From: Flavobacterium stagni
Lineage (GTDB): Bacteria; Bacteroidota; Bacteroidia; Flavobacteriales; Flavobacteriaceae
Assembly: GCF_004122105.1 (NCBI RefSeq)
Contig: NZ_SBKN01000001.1
Coordinates: 124,001-188,000, forward strand
Length of the DNA stretch: 64,000 nt
Direction of reading: 5' to 3'
Below are positions 7,929 through 17,452 of this stretch, piece by piece. Within the stretch, counting starts at the first letter, position 1. Each line of letters begins with the position of its first letter. A program made the position numbers and the translations under genes. A model generated the notes under the pieces. That model was not told the DNA's origin. It searched no databases and worked only from the letters and a program-made list of their open reading frames with translations.

Positions 7929-9557
7929 ATGCCTAAAGGATTTTTCAATGTCCCTAAAGCGGTCAATGAACCCGTAAAATCATATATTCCGAATTCACCG
8001 GAAAAAGCAGCGGTATTAGCCGCTTATAAAAAAATGTGGAACGAAACCATCGACGTCCCAATGTACATTGGTTCGTCAGAAGTTCGCACCGGAAATACCC
8101 GCACCATGAGTGCCCCTCATGACCACAAACACATTGTGGGCACCTATCATTTGGGAGAAGCACAACACGTAACACAAGCCATTGACGCAGCTTTGGAAGC
8201 GCGTAAAAAATGGGCCAACATGCCTTGGGAGCACCGTGCTGGTATCTTTTTAAAGGCAGCCGAATTGATTGCCGGACCCTATCGTGCCCGAATCAATGCA
8301 GCGACAATGATTGCCCAATCAAAAACGATATTTCAAGCCGAGATTGATGCAGCCTGTGAGTTGATAGACTTTTTGCGTTACAATGTACAATTCATGACGC
8401 AAATTTATAGTGACCAACCGGCTTCGGTATCGGATATTTGGAACCGTGTGGAATACCGTCCGCTAGAAGGATTTGTGTATGCCATTACACCGTTTAACTT
8501 CACGGCTATTGCAGCGAATCTTCCTGCAAGTGCGGCGTTAATGGGAAATACCGTGGTTTGGAAACCAAGCGACAGTCAGGTGTTTTCTGCTAAAGTAATT
8601 ATCGATGTATTCAAAGAAGCGGGAGTTCCTGACGGAGTAATCAATGTGGTGTTTGGCGACCCCGTAATGATTACGGATATAGTTTTAAAACACCCTGATT
8701 TTGCAGGTGTTCACTATACAGGCTCGACCTTTGTTTTCAAAGAAATTTGGAAGAAAATTGGCGAAAACATTCATACTTACAAAACCTATCCCCGTATTGT
8801 TGGAGAAACAGGTGGAAAAGATTTTGTGTTAGCACATCCTTCGGCAAATGTGAAACAAGTGGTGGCCAATACAATTCGCGGTGCTTTTGAATTCCAAGGT
8901 CAAAAATGTAGTGCGGCTTCCAGAGCATATTTCCCAAAATCATTATGGCCGGCTATTAAAGAAGAAATGGGCAAAGAATTGGCGAGTATCAAAATGGGAT
9001 CGCCTGAAGATTTCTCCAACTTTGTGACTGCAGTGATTCACGAAGGTTCGTTTGACAAATTGGTTTCTTATATCGAACAAGCGAAACAAGATGCGGATGC
9101 TGAAATTTTATTTGGTGGAAATTATGACAAATCGGTGGGGTATTTTATTCAACCTACAGTGATTTTGACAACCAATCCAAAATACAAAACGATGGAAACC
9201 GAGTTGTTCGGTCCTGTTTTGACGGTATATATTTACGAGGATGCCGATTGGGCAAAAACCTTAGAGTTGGTGGACAGTACTTCAGAATATGCGTTGACAG
9301 GCGCTATCTTCAGTCAAGATCGTTATGCCATTGTAGAAGCCACACAAGCGTTACAAAACAGCGCGGGTAACTTCTACATCAACGACAAACCGACAGGAGC
9401 TGTCGTAGGAATGCAACCGTTTGGTGGTGCACGTGCTTCAGGAACGAATGACAAAGCGGGTTCAATGCAAAACTTATTGCGTTGGGTTTCGCCACGTACA
9501 ATCAAAGAAACGTTTGTAACGCCAGCTGATTACCGTTACCCTTTCTTGGGCGAATAA
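7929..9557 (+). CDS. pruA: L-glutamate gamma-semialdehyde dehydrogenase (P5C dehydrogenase)
   Basis: Second enzyme of proline catabolism: NAD-dependent oxidation of glutamate semialdehyde (from delta1-pyrroline-5-carboxylate) to glutamate. The 542-residue length fits the stand-alone P5CDH type rather than a bifunctional PutA. The aldehyde dehydrogenase catalytic parts are intact: the general-base Glu in GETGGKDF, the nucleophilic Cys in GQKCSAASRAYFP, and the segment AITPFNFTAIAANLP typical of P5CDH. The C-terminal GGARASGTNDKAG is also characteristic. No proline dehydrogenase gene is adjacent. A promoter and a leader hairpin lie upstream and an intrinsic terminator follows. Confidence 0.96.
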   Translation: MPKGFFNVPKAVNEPVKSYIPNSPEKAAVLAAYKKMWNETIDVPMYIGSSEVRTGNTRTMSAPHDHKHIVGTYHLGEAQHVTQAIDAALEARKKWANMPWEHRAGIFLKAAELIAGPYRARINAATMIAQSKTIFQAEIDAACELIDFLRYNVQFMTQIYSDQPASVSDIWNRVEYRPLEGFVYAITPFNFTAIAANLPASAALMGNTVVWKPSDSQVFSAKVIIDVFKEAGVPDGVINVVFGDPVMITDIVLKHPDFAGVHYTGSTFVFKEIWKKIGENIHTYKTYPRIVGETGGKDFVLAHPSANVKQVVANTIRGAFEFQGQKCSAASRAYFPKSLWPAIKEEMGKELASIKMGSPEDFSNFVTAVIHEGSFDKLVSYIEQAKQDADAEILFGGNYDKSVGYFIQPTVILTTNPKYKTMETELFGPVLTVYIYEDADWAKTLELVDSTSEYALTGAIFSQDRYAIVEATQALQNSAGNFYINDKPTGAVVGMQPFGGARASGTNDKAGSMQNLLRWVSPRTIKETFVTPADYRYPFLGE

Positions 9558-9577
9558 TCACAAGAAATTAAAAGTTT

Positions 9578-9610
9578 AAAATCCGATTCTTTACAGGGTC
9601 GGATTTTTTT
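9578..9610 (+). terminator. Intrinsic terminator of pruA
   Basis: Stem AAATCCGA/TCGGATTT followed by a T run, about 20 bp after the pruA stop codon. Confidence 0.85.
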
Positions 9611-9661
9611 ATTCGCTTGATTCTTAATTTTTTGTACATTCGAAAATCAAAACAAAAAACT

Positions 9662-11929
9662 ATGCATCGAAAATTACTTGTAACCGCTTTCGGATTATTT
9701 TCATTCTTCCTTCAAGCGCAAGAAAAATCCTTTGATTTATTGGAATCGGATTCAAAAACCCATATTCTTATTGATCGGGTTTGGTGCAGTTCGAAGATCA
9801 ACGAACAACTGCCGACCGAATTCAATGCGAGCAATTTCCGACAACTATATAGCGAACTTCAGCGGGCCGATTTTGACCATCGCTTTCCAGAATTGTCTGA
9901 TTTAGACACCCAAAAAGCGATAGCAATTGCCCAACATGAAATTCCGTTGGCAGTTTTGGTGGCTAATTTCGAATCGATACCCCAAAATCAATTCGCCAGT
10001 TTACAAAAAAACAGCCAAGGCCAATGGATAGCCCAAGGCAATTCTGGCTATTTGAAACAACATGCATTGAATTGCATCGCTCCGTTGTTTTTATCTTCGC
10101 GAACCAATACGGTAACTTTCACGTTGCCTGAGGCGCTGATTTTTAGCACCTCCAAAACTCTACAATCCGTTCAATTGCAATTGGAAAATGGAGCAACATT
10201 TGTTTTGAACAAAGGGCAGCAACTCCCCGTTACTTTTTCAACGGCTGGGCAACATACGATTCAAGCAACCTTACATTTTACAGACGGGAGTCAGACCCAA
10301 AACCAATTCACCTTGACTACAGAAGGACAAGTGTATGGCAAACACAATGGATTTACCGTTATGCCCAATGTTGTGAATTCCATTACCTCTACCCTTGCCT
10401 ATCAAGGTTATGGTGAAACCGCGGCTTTTCAGGGACAAGGTGAATACGAGATTTTCATGGACACGACCAATGGTGTTTTGGATAAGCCTATCATTTTGGT
10501 GGATGGCTTTGACCCTGGAGATACCCGAAATACTTCTATCGTTTATAATGCATTGAATTATGGAACAGGTCAAAATATGGGTGATGACCTCCGAGCTTTA
10601 GGCTTTGATGTCATTGTGTTAAATTTCCCGAATTATGTTCGACCCAATACCACCACAACCGTTGACGGCGGCGTCGATTTTATCCAGCGGAATGCTTATA
10701 TTTTGATTGAACTAATCAACCAAATCAATGCCCAAAAAGTCGGAAACGAACAAAATGTAGTTATTGGGCCGAGTATGGGTGGTTTGATTTCGCGCTATGC
10801 CTTACGGTATATGGAGCAAAACAGCATGAGTCACCAAACCCGCTTGTATATATCTTTTGACTCGCCACATTTGGGTGCCAATGTTCCGATTGGGTTCCAA
10901 CATTTGTTCAATTATATGGCGTACGGACCTTTAGGCGACACGACGATGCAAACCATCGTCAATGGGATGTTGAAGAGTCCGGCTGCACGCCAAATGCTTA
11001 TTGATCATTTGGAAGGCCATTTGCAATCGGGAAGTGCCTATGAATTCATGACGGCGACCAATTCGTTATTGCCGACTGGCGCACCCAACTACCGGGATGC
11101 TTTTCAAAACGAATTGAATGCCATGGGATTCCCTGCAACCGTTCGCAATGTTGCTATTGCAAATGGGGCAGGAAACGGCACCATGACGGGAACGCCCGAT
11201 ATGGTAGTGATGGATCATACGTTTAACCAATCCTCAACCCAACGTGCGATTATCAACTTACGGTTTACACCAGCAGCGGGACAAACGAATCAAGTGAGTC
11301 GTTTTCGGGGTCAAACTTTTGTGTTTACATGGATTACCTTATTGGAAAGTTTAGCCAATTGCAAATACCCAACAACAACATCCGGATTGGATTCGGCACC
11401 CGGCGGTCGCTTTGACATGAATGGTTTGAATCCGGGGACAACGAATGCATTGCTCACCGAATTCTTCAACAATTTACAAATCTTGTATTTTGATTTTATT
11501 CCTACGGTTAGCTCTTTAGCGATAATCAATACCAACAACTATTACAGTCCGGTGACTGCAAATTCAACTACTCCATTTGTCAATTATCATGTGCCCACCA
11601 CTAATGAGAATCACGTGACGTTGACGCCAACGAATATGTTGTTTGCCTATAATGAAATTGTACAAGGTCAATTGGGAACGCCTTCGTATGCTTTGGATCA
11701 TTTGCAAATCAAAAACCCAGTGGGAGAACAATTGGAAATCTTTGCACCTTATGCAATGCATCCGTCGCAAATGACCGTAACGGATGCTTTAGGAAAAGTG
11801 ATTTGGACACACAATCAATCCAATTTCACAGGGCAGCTCACGCTACCGCTCACTTTGGAAAATGGCATCTACTTGTTGACCATCCAAAACGAAAGCGGAA
11901 AATCAACATACAAACTCATTAAATCCTAA
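9662..11929 (+). CDS. Secreted alpha/beta hydrolase (lipase-like) with T9SS type A sorting domain
   Basis: 755-residue exported protein. Signal peptide MHRKLLVTAFGLFSFFLQAQ; a beta-rich N-terminal region to about residue 260; an alpha/beta hydrolase domain starting near PIILVDGFDPGD (about 276) with the nucleophile elbow GPSMGG at 369-373 (Ser about 371), followed by LYISFDSPHLGANVP as in PGAP1/lipase-like enzymes; and a C-terminal T9SS type A sorting domain (roughly the last 75 residues, ending GIYLLTIQNESGKSTYKLIKS). It should be exported by Sec and then the type IX system and anchored or released at the surface. The ATG at 9662 is chosen because it gives a clean signal peptide; a TTG at 9617 would bury it. 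Substrate unknown. Confidence 0.86.
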   Translation: MHRKLLVTAFGLFSFFLQAQEKSFDLLESDSKTHILIDRVWCSSKINEQLPTEFNASNFRQLYSELQRADFDHRFPELSDLDTQKAIAIAQHEIPLAVLVANFESIPQNQFASLQKNSQGQWIAQGNSGYLKQHALNCIAPLFLSSRTNTVTFTLPEALIFSTSKTLQSVQLQLENGATFVLNKGQQLPVTFSTAGQHTIQATLHFTDGSQTQNQFTLTTEGQVYGKHNGFTVMPNVVNSITSTLAYQGYGETAAFQGQGEYEIFMDTTNGVLDKPIILVDGFDPGDTRNTSIVYNALNYGTGQNMGDDLRALGFDVIVLNFPNYVRPNTTTTVDGGVDFIQRNAYILIELINQINAQKVGNEQNVVIGPSMGGLISRYALRYMEQNSMSHQTRLYISFDSPHLGANVPIGFQHLFNYMAYGPLGDTTMQTIVNGMLKSPAARQMLIDHLEGHLQSGSAYEFMTATNSLLPTGAPNYRDAFQNELNAMGFPATVRNVAIANGAGNGTMTGTPDMVVMDHTFNQSSTQRAIINLRFTPAAGQTNQVSRFRGQTFVFTWITLLESLANCKYPTTTSGLDSAPGGRFDMNGLNPGTTNALLTEFFNNLQILYFDFIPTVSSLAIINTNNYYSPVTANSTTPFVNYHVPTTNENHVTLTPTNMLFAYNEIVQGQLGTPSYALDHLQIKNPVGEQLEIFAPYAMHPSQMTVTDALGKVIWTHNQSNFTGQLTLPLTLENGIYLLTIQNESGKSTYKLIKS

Positions 11930-11930
11930 T

Positions 11931-11962
11931 AAAAAAGTCCCTTGCTACAAGGGACTTTTTTT
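11931..11962. terminator. Bidirectional terminator
   Basis: Stem AAGTCCCTTG/CAAGGGACTT with a three-base loop and A and T tracts on both sides. It serves the convergent lipase-like gene and rsmG. Confidence 0.88.
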
Positions 11963-12590
11963 ATGACTTATATTTCAAGGGTAGGTAAACCACTTTCTTT
12001 GTTTCAAAAAATTCGTCTTCAAAATAATCGGAGAGATTGTACAAAACAGTCTTTTGGAACACCGCTAATTCTTCGGTCAAATCCCCGCCTTTTAAATACA
12101 ATATACCGTTGTCCAAGGTATGTTTGGATTGCTTTTTCACTTTACCGCGCACCCACTTGACAAAATCGGGCATGTTAGTTACGGCACGACTCACGATAAA
12201 ATCAAATTCTTGCTGTACCTTTTCGGCACGCATTTGTTCGGCTTTCACGTTGGTCAAACCCAAACCTGCGGCTACTTCATTCACCACACGGATTTTCTTG
12301 GCGATCACATCGATCAAATAGAATTGGGTTTCGGGAAATAAAATCGCCAAAGGAATGCCCGGAAATCCACCGCCTGTGCCCACATCCATCACCGAGGCAC
12401 CGGGTTGAAATTCCATGATTTTGGCAATTCCTAACGAATGCAATACGTGACGGGTGTACAATTCGTCAATATCTTTTCGAGAGATTACATTGATTTTTGC
12501 ATTCCATTCCGAATACAATTCGTGCAACTTGGCAAACTGAGCACGTTGATTATCAGAAAGATTAGGAAATTGCTTAAGAATTTCGTCCAT
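11961..12590 (-). CDS. rsmG: 16S rRNA (guanine527-N7)-methyltransferase
   Basis: Methylates N7 of G527 in 16S rRNA. The 209-residue product has the GidB family signature: KINVISRKDIDELYTRHVLHSL, the SAM-binding MDVGTGGGFPGIPLAILFP, LIDVIAKKIRVV and a later FIVSRAV. The ATG at 12590 (MDEILKQFPNLSDNQ) is preferred. An in-frame extension to 12680 adds 30 residues of hydrophobic sequence foreign to the family and runs through the promoter-like TAATTTTG at 12606-12613. It is divergent from the desaturase gene and convergent with the lipase-like gene, sharing a terminator with it. Confidence 0.95.
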   Translation of the reverse strand: MDEILKQFPNLSDNQRAQFAKLHELYSEWNAKINVISRKDIDELYTRHVLHSLGIAKIMEFQPGASVMDVGTGGGFPGIPLAILFPETQFYLIDVIAKKIRVVNEVAAGLGLTNVKAEQMRAEKVQQEFDFIVSRAVTNMPDFVKWVRGKVKKQSKHTLDNGILYLKGGDLTEELAVFQKTVLYNLSDYFEDEFFETKKVVYLPLKYKS

Positions 12591-12605
12591 GAAGTTAATT
12601 TTGTG

Positions 12606-12613
12606 CAAAATTA
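12606..12613 (-). promoter_or_regulatory. Putative rsmG -7 element
   Basis: TAATTTTG on the minus strand, 16 bp before the rsmG start. With the desaturase element at 12669 it makes a compact divergent promoter region. Confidence 0.5.
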
Positions 12614-12668
12614 CATTTTTTCGTTGATAAAATATGATGAATATCAGGATGGAAAAAATTATAATCCG

Positions 12669-12676
12669 TAAATTTG
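12669..12676 (+). promoter_or_regulatory. Putative desaturase -7 element
   Basis: TAAATTTG fits TAnnTTTG, 25 bp before the ATG at 12701, pointing away from rsmG. Confidence 0.5.
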
Positions 12677-12700
12677 ACACAACTTTAAAATTTAGATTAC

Positions 12701-13795
12701 ATGGAAGCAGGAAGTCCTATCTTCTCCAAAAATGACCAATTAAAATTCTTCAGAACGTTGAACAAACGTGTCAACGACTACTTCAAAGACAACAATATTG
12801 ACCGTACCGGAAACTGGAAATTACATTTAAAAACCATTGTAATGTTCTCGCTATTCTTGGTACCTTACTTTTTCCTAGTCGCTATGGATATGCCCTTTTG
12901 GACCTATCTTTTACTGAACATCGTAATCGGTGTGGGTATGGCTGGCGTAGGGATGAACGTGATGCACGACGGGAACCACGGCTCGTATTCATCAAAATCT
13001 TGGATCAACAAAATCATGGGCGGAAGCATCTATATCTTGGCAGGTAACGTGTACAATTGGCAAGTACAGCACAATGTGTTGCACCATACCTACACCAACA
13101 TTTTAGGCCATGATGAAGACTTGGAGGCCGGACGTATCTTGCGTTTCACCAAAGAAGCCGAATGGTACAAACACCACAAATTCCAACACATCTACTCGGT
13201 ATTTTTATACGGTTTATTAACCTTCAACTGGGCAATCACTTCGGATTTCCAACAAACCAAACGCTATTTACAACGCAAATTATCGTATGGCGAGTTCAAG
13301 AGTCCTGTCTTCCGTTGGACAACATTAATCATCACCAAAATCATTTACTTCTCGATTTGGTTGGCAGTTCCGATGGTGATGGGAATCACTTGGTGGAAAG
13401 TCGTTCTAGGTTTTGTAGTAATGCACTATACCGCAGGTTTGATTTTAAGTATCGTATTCCAATTGGCGCACGTGGTGCATGAAACGCACAATCCTGTTCC
13501 GAATGAGGACGGCGAAATGGAAAACACGTGGGCGATTCACCAGTTGTATACTACAGCCAACTTCGCTCCGAAAAACTGGTTGGTGAATTATTACACGGGC
13601 GGATTAAACCACCAAATTGAGCACCACATTTTCCCTAATATTAGCCACATTCACTACGACAAAATTGCGGAAATCGTAAAACAAACGGCCAAAGAATGTA
13701 ATCTCCCTTATTATGAGTTCAAAACCATGCGAGAGGCGGTGATTTCTCACTTTGGACACTTGAAGGAATTAGGAAAAAAACCACAATTCGCTTAA
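12701..13795 (+). CDS. Membrane fatty acid desaturase (acyl-CoA/acyl-lipid type)
   Basis: 364-residue membrane di-iron enzyme that introduces a double bond into fatty acyl chains. All three histidine boxes are present: HDGNH at about 89-93, HNVLHH at 124-129, and HQIEHH at 304-309. Hydrophobic segments flank them (TIVMFSLFLVPYFFLVAM, TYLLLNIVIGVGMAGVGM, IIYFSIWLAVPMVMGI, VVMHYTAGLILSIVFQLA). The variant third box (HxxxHH) resembles front-end and linoleoyl-CoA-type desaturases, but bacterial members differ in regiochemistry, so position specificity is not assigned. It may help adjust membrane fluidity. No cytochrome b5 domain is fused. Confidence 0.88.
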   Translation: MEAGSPIFSKNDQLKFFRTLNKRVNDYFKDNNIDRTGNWKLHLKTIVMFSLFLVPYFFLVAMDMPFWTYLLLNIVIGVGMAGVGMNVMHDGNHGSYSSKSWINKIMGGSIYILAGNVYNWQVQHNVLHHTYTNILGHDEDLEAGRILRFTKEAEWYKHHKFQHIYSVFLYGLLTFNWAITSDFQQTKRYLQRKLSYGEFKSPVFRWTTLIITKIIYFSIWLAVPMVMGITWWKVVLGFVVMHYTAGLILSIVFQLAHVVHETHNPVPNEDGEMENTWAIHQLYTTANFAPKNWLVNYYTGGLNHQIEHHIFPNISHIHYDKIAEIVKQTAKECNLPYYEFKTMREAVISHFGHLKELGKKPQFA

Positions 13796-13805
13796 AAAAT
13801 AGGGC

Positions 13806-13813
13806 TATATTTG
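13806..13813 (+). promoter_or_regulatory. Putative -7 element of the aminotransferase gene
   Basis: TATATTTG, 24 bp before the ATG at 13837 and just after the desaturase stop codon. It suggests independent transcription. Confidence 0.45.
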
Positions 13814-13836
13814 CCCGAAACCAATAACACAACATA

Positions 13837-15021
13837 ATGAATCCACTTTCTGACCGGATCAACAGTCTGAGCACGTCACAAACCTTGGCGATGGCTGCAT
13901 TAGCCCGTGAATTAAAAGCACAAGGAAAAGATATCATCAGTTTAAGTTTGGGCGAACCCGATTTTAATACGCCCGATTTTATCAAAGAAGCGGCCAAAAA
14001 AGCCATCGATGATAACTACAGCACCTACTCACCCGTTGACGGCTATTTAGATCTTAAAGAAGCCATCTGTAGAAAATTCAAACGCGATAACAACTTGGAC
14101 TATACTCCAGCCAATATCGTGGTTTCTACCGGCGCCAAACAATCCTTGTACAACATTGCTCAAGTGATGATTAACCCGGGTGACGAAGTTATTCTTCCAG
14201 CACCGTATTGGGTTTCTTATTATGAAATTATCAAAATCGCGGGCGGTATTCCAGTAGAAGTGCCTACCACCGTGGAAAGTGATTTCAAAATTACCCCCGA
14301 GCAATTGGCACAAGCCATTACACCCAAAACCAAAATGATTTGGTACAGTTCGCCCTGCAACCCCAGTGGTTCGGTATACAGCCGCGAGGAGCTAACGGCA
14401 CTGTCGGAAATCATTCTACAACACGACAATCTTTACGTCGTTTCGGATGAAATCTACGAACATATCAACTTCTCGGGAACTTTCTGCAGTATTGCGTCAA
14501 TCCCTGGGATGTTTGACCGCACGATTACTGTAAATGGTGTGGCCAAAGCCTTTGCCATGACCGGCTGGCGCATTGGTTACATCGGCGCTCCCGAAGTTAT
14601 TGCCAAAGCCTGTACCAAAATGCAAGGCCAAGTAACGAGTGGTGCCAATTCCATCGCACAACGGGCCACGCTAACCGCAGTGGATGCCGACCCAAGCGTA
14701 TTAAACGACATGGTTGCGGCCTTCCAACACCGTCGTGATTTGGTGGTCGGATTATTACAAGACATCCCAGGCATGAAAATCAACGTTCCCGAAGGCGCAT
14801 TCTATGTCTTCCCCGATGTATCGTCGTTCTTCGGAAAAACATTGCGCGGAAAATTGATTCAAAACGCCGACGACTTCTCCATGTATTTACTGGCAGAAGC
14901 CAATGTGGCCACGGTAACCGGCGACGCTTTTGGTAACCCCAACTGCATCCGTTTCTCCTACGCTACAAGCGAGGATTTACTAACGGAAGCCCTACGCCGC
15001 ATCAAAGAAGCCGTAGCATAA
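13837..15021 (+). CDS. Aspartate aminotransferase (class I PLP enzyme)
   Basis: 394-residue fold-type I aminotransferase of the prokaryotic (Igamma) aspartate aminotransferase group; it transfers an amino group between aspartate and 2-oxoglutarate. Visible motifs are [15 protein letters not shown] near residue 35, the PLP-contact [13 protein letters not shown], the Asp of [10 protein letters not shown], the Schiff-base Lys about 237 in [14 protein letters not shown], and the C-terminal Arg in [10 protein letters not shown] that binds the substrate carboxylate. An Arg/Lys combination for prephenate specificity cannot be judged by eye. A terminator follows the stop. Confidence 0.92.
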   Translation: MNPLSDRINSLSTSQTLAMAALARELKAQGKDIISLSLGEPDFNTPDFIKEAAKKAIDDNYSTYSPVDGYLDLKEAICRKFKRDNNLDYTPANIVVSTGAKQSLYNIAQVMINPGDEVILPAPYWVSYYEIIKIAGGIPVEVPTTVESDFKITPEQLAQAITPKTKMIWYSSPCNPSGSVYSREELTALSEIILQHDNLYVVSDEIYEHINFSGTFCSIASIPGMFDRTITVNGVAKAFAMTGWRIGYIGAPEVIAKACTKMQGQVTSGANSIAQRATLTAVDADPSVLNDMVAAFQHRRDLVVGLLQDIPGMKINVPEGAFYVFPDVSSFFGKTLRGKLIQNADDFSMYLLAEANVATVTGDAFGNPNCIRFSYATSEDLLTEALRRIKEAVA

Positions 15022-15027
15022 ACCCAT

Positions 15028-15060
15028 CGCCTCAAGGAAACTTGGGGCTTTTTTATTTTA
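15028..15060 (+). terminator. Intrinsic terminator of the aminotransferase gene
   Basis: Stem GCCTCAAG/CTTGGGGC closed by a GAAA tetraloop and followed by TTTTTTATTTT. Confidence 0.85.
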
Positions 15061-15065
15061 TTTTT

Positions 15066-15168
15066 TGGGCGTTCCCTTTCAGGTCGGGTGTTTCCCTACA
15101 AGTCCGTTGCCTTCGTAAACTCCGGCATCCGGGCTTTCCGGTTCACCCCCTAACGCGACCTGAAAAAG
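15066..15168. repeat. Intergenic repeat-like element with 10-bp inverted ends
   Basis: A segment richer in G+C, starting GGGCGTTCCC, bounded by the inverted pair TTTCAGGTCG (15077-15086) and CGACCTGAAA (15156-15165), with CTCCGGCATCCGGGCTTTCCG inside broken into further short inverted repeats. No codon-like structure. From memory, elements starting GGGCGTTCCC and ending in TAACGC recur between flavobacterial genes; only one copy is in this window. Confidence 0.45.
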
Positions 15169-15203
15169 ACGTTATCCATAAAGAACCTCTCAACACAACT
15201 ATC

Positions 15204-16370
15204 ATGAAGAAAAAAATTGTACTCTTAGGCTCGGGCGAACTCGGTAAGGAATTCGTAATTGCCGCCCAACGCATCGGACAAACCGTGATTGCGGTCGACA
15301 GCTATGAAAACGCACCCGCAATGCAAGTCGCCCACGGCTTTGAAGTCATCAACATGCTCGATGGCGCTGCCTTGGATGCTGTCATTGCCAAACACCAACC
15401 CGACTTTATCGTTCCCGAAATCGAAGCCATTCGCACGGAACGCTTTTACGACTATGAAGCGCAAGGAATAACGGTAGTTCCTTCTGCCAAAGCAGCCAAT
15501 TTCACCATGAACCGCAAAGCGATTCGCGACTTGGCGGCCAAAGACTTGGGTCTGCGCACTGCCAACTACCGCTATGCGACCTCCGCTACCGAATTAGAAC
15601 AAGCCGTTGCTGAAGTGGGCCTACCCTGTGTGGTAAAACCGCTGATGAGTTCGTCGGGCAAAGGCCAATCTACGATAAAATCAGCCGAGGATATTGCCAA
15701 AGCTTGGGCATATGCGGTGGAAGGTTCGCGCGGTGATGTGGTTGAAGTGATTGTGGAAGCTTTTGTGAACTTCCATTCGGAGATTACCTTACTCACCGTT
15801 ACGCAAAACAACAATCCGACCTTGTTTTGTGCGCCTATTGGTCACCGTCAAGAACGCGGCGACTATCAAGAGAGTTGGCAACCAGCTCGCGTCTCTGATC
15901 GCGACTTGGCCGAAGCCCAAGACATGGCGCGTAAAGTTACCGAAGCGTTAGGTGGAGCAGGATTGTTTGGCGTTGAATTCTTCTTAACCGATGAAGGCGT
16001 CTATTTCTCTGAACTCTCTCCGCGTCCGCATGATACGGGCATGGTAACCTTGGCGGGTACGCAAAACTTCAACGAATTTGAATTGCATTTACGGGCCGTG
16101 TTGAGTTTGCCTATTTTTGAAATCACTCAAGAAAAAGCAGGGGCCAGTGCGGTACTTTTAGCGTCAGCCAACTCTGAAAACCCTACGTACACCGGCATGG
16201 CAAACGTGGCGGGCTTACCCAAAACTGATTTTCGTATCTTTGGAAAACCAACCTCACGACCCTATCGAAGAATGGGTGTGGTGTTGACCCACGATGTTTT
16301 AGCAACACCGATTGAGCAACTTGTTGAACGCGCGCAAGAAACGGCGCAAATGATCACTGTAAACCCGTAA
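15204..16370 (+). CDS. purT: Formate-dependent phosphoribosylglycinamide formyltransferase (GAR transformylase 2)
   Basis: ATP-grasp enzyme of purine synthesis: formate + ATP + GAR give FGAR, bypassing the folate-dependent PurN step. The 388-residue length is right. Seen are the N-terminal [20 protein letters not shown], the segment [19 protein letters not shown], the ATP-grasp loop [31 protein letters not shown] and [15 protein letters not shown]. The ATG at 15204 is chosen because an upstream extension to 15042 would run through the repeat-like element and a T tract. It is followed after 3 bp by the DUF6370 gene, then by a Crp/Fnr regulator, forming a likely three-gene transcript. Confidence 0.96.
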   Translation: MKKKIVLLGSGELGKEFVIAAQRIGQTVIAVDSYENAPAMQVAHGFEVINMLDGAALDAVIAKHQPDFIVPEIEAIRTERFYDYEAQGITVVPSAKAANFTMNRKAIRDLAAKDLGLRTANYRYATSATELEQAVAEVGLPCVVKPLMSSSGKGQSTIKSAEDIAKAWAYAVEGSRGDVVEVIVEAFVNFHSEITLLTVTQNNNPTLFCAPIGHRQERGDYQESWQPARVSDRDLAEAQDMARKVTEALGGAGLFGVEFFLTDEGVYFSELSPRPHDTGMVTLAGTQNFNEFELHLRAVLSLPIFEITQEKAGASAVLLASANSENPTYTGMANVAGLPKTDFRIFGKPTSRPYRRMGVVLTHDVLATPIEQLVERAQETAQMITVNP

Positions 16371-16373
16371 GTT

Positions 16374-16700
16374 ATGAAAAATATAGTCATTACTTTTTGC
16401 TTGTTTGTATTATCCTACACAACACAAGCCCAAACAACCCAAACGCAACCCAAAACACAGTTGGTCGAAGTCTCCTGTGGGCAATGCCAATTTGGAATGA
16501 AAGACAAGAAAGGTTGTGATTTGGCGGTGCGCATTGACGGTAAATCTTATTTTGTCGTTGGCACTAAACTGGACGATCATGGTGATGCCCATGCCGAAGA
16601 CGGTTTTTGTTCGGCCATCCGTCAAGCGGAAGTGATTGGCGAAATCAAAGGGAACACCTTTGTCGTGACCTATTTTAAATTGTTACCGTTAAAACACTAA
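16374..16700 (+). CDS. DUF6370 family exported protein
   Basis: 108-residue protein with signal peptide (MKNIVITFCLFVLSYTTQAQ). The mature part begins LVEVSCGQCQFGMKDKKGCDLAV and includes HGDAHAEDGFCSAIRQA; I recognise it as the DUF6370 family of Bacteroidetes. The cysteines of CGQC, the later Cys of KKGCDL and the Cys of GFCSA, together with the nearby His/Asp/Glu residues, suggest a metal-binding or disulfide-stabilised periplasmic domain; that is inference. It lies 3 bp after purT and 1 bp before the Crp/Fnr gene. Confidence 0.8.
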   Translation: MKNIVITFCLFVLSYTTQAQTTQTQPKTQLVEVSCGQCQFGMKDKKGCDLAVRIDGKSYFVVGTKLDDHGDAHAEDGFCSAIRQAEVIGEIKGNTFVVTYFKLLPLKH

Positions 16701-16701
16701 C

Positions 16702-17277
16702 GTGCAATCCTTGATCGCACATATCCAAAAACACAGCCCCCTCACTCCGGATGAGGCGGCTTTGTTTTTGGTCCATACTGAAACCCGAAAGTACAAATCC
16801 AAATCGGTGCTACAGCATGCGGGGACGGTATGTACGGAAACCTATTTCATCACTTCGGGTTTGGTGCGGAGTTTTTACATCAACGACAATATTGTGGAGC
16901 ACATTCTCCATTTTGCGTGTGAGGGTTGGTGGATCAGCGACATGTACAGCTTGTTTTCGGGGAAGCCCGGCGATTTGTTTATTGAAACGTTGGAAGACAC
17001 TGAGGTCATTGTTTTGTCCAAAGCGCAGCAAGAACTCCTTTATCAACAACTACCCCAACTGGAACGGTATTTTCGCATACTGGCTGAAAATTCGTTGGTG
17101 GCTCACCAAGAGCGACTGATGGACAATATGAGCCGCAGTGCTGAAGAGCGTTTTGAAAAATTTTGCAAACGCTACCCTTCCTTGATTCAGCGTGTTCCCC
17201 AAAAGCAGATTGCTTCGTATATTGGGGTTACGCCCGAGTTCTTTAGTAAGATGAAAGGGAAAATGCTTCGGAAGTGA
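16702..17277 (+). CDS. Crp/Fnr-family transcriptional regulator
   Basis: 191-residue regulator with an N-terminal cyclic-nucleotide-binding-type beta-roll (about residues 25-115, with TYFITSGLVRSFYIND and FIETLEDTEVIVLS) and a C-terminal helix-turn-helix (RVPQKQIASYIGVTPEFFSKMKGKM). The cNMP-binding Arg of true CRP proteins is not evident, and there is no Fe-S cysteine cluster, so the effector is unknown; many Bacteroidetes members are of this degenerate kind. It starts with GTG one base after the DUF6370 stop codon, implying coupled translation. Confidence 0.88.
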   Translation: MQSLIAHIQKHSPLTPDEAALFLVHTETRKYKSKSVLQHAGTVCTETYFITSGLVRSFYINDNIVEHILHFACEGWWISDMYSLFSGKPGDLFIETLEDTEVIVLSKAQQELLYQQLPQLERYFRILAENSLVAHQERLMDNMSRSAEERFEKFCKRYPSLIQRVPQKQIASYIGVTPEFFSKMKGKMLRK

Positions 17278-17320
17278 TTGAGTTTTCTTAGAAATAAAAA
17301 AAACACTTTGACACGATTGT

Positions 17321-17450
17321 GCGGATATGTTATCCGTGCCCACCCTGTAGAAAGCAAAACCTACACCTAAATAGATGCAGTTTTACCTATTTTTGAAGAG
17401 TAATGTAAAAGCCAATTCTAGTGTATTGGCACGGATTGAAAATCCGCGCC
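17321..17450. repeat. Opposed REP-like palindrome pair (left module)
   Basis: Two palindromes in opposite orientation: GCGGATATGTTATCCG at 17321-17336 and, at 17428-17450, GGCACGGATTGAAAATCCG plus its tail CGCC. The right module at 20036-20155 has the same arrangement with the reverse-complement palindrome first. Such GGCACGGATT-type palindromes resemble REP sequences mobilised by REP-associated tyrosine transposases; no transposase gene is in this window. The stretch 17278-17320 between the Crp/Fnr stop and this pair shows nothing else. Confidence 0.5.
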
Positions 17451-17452
17451 AT

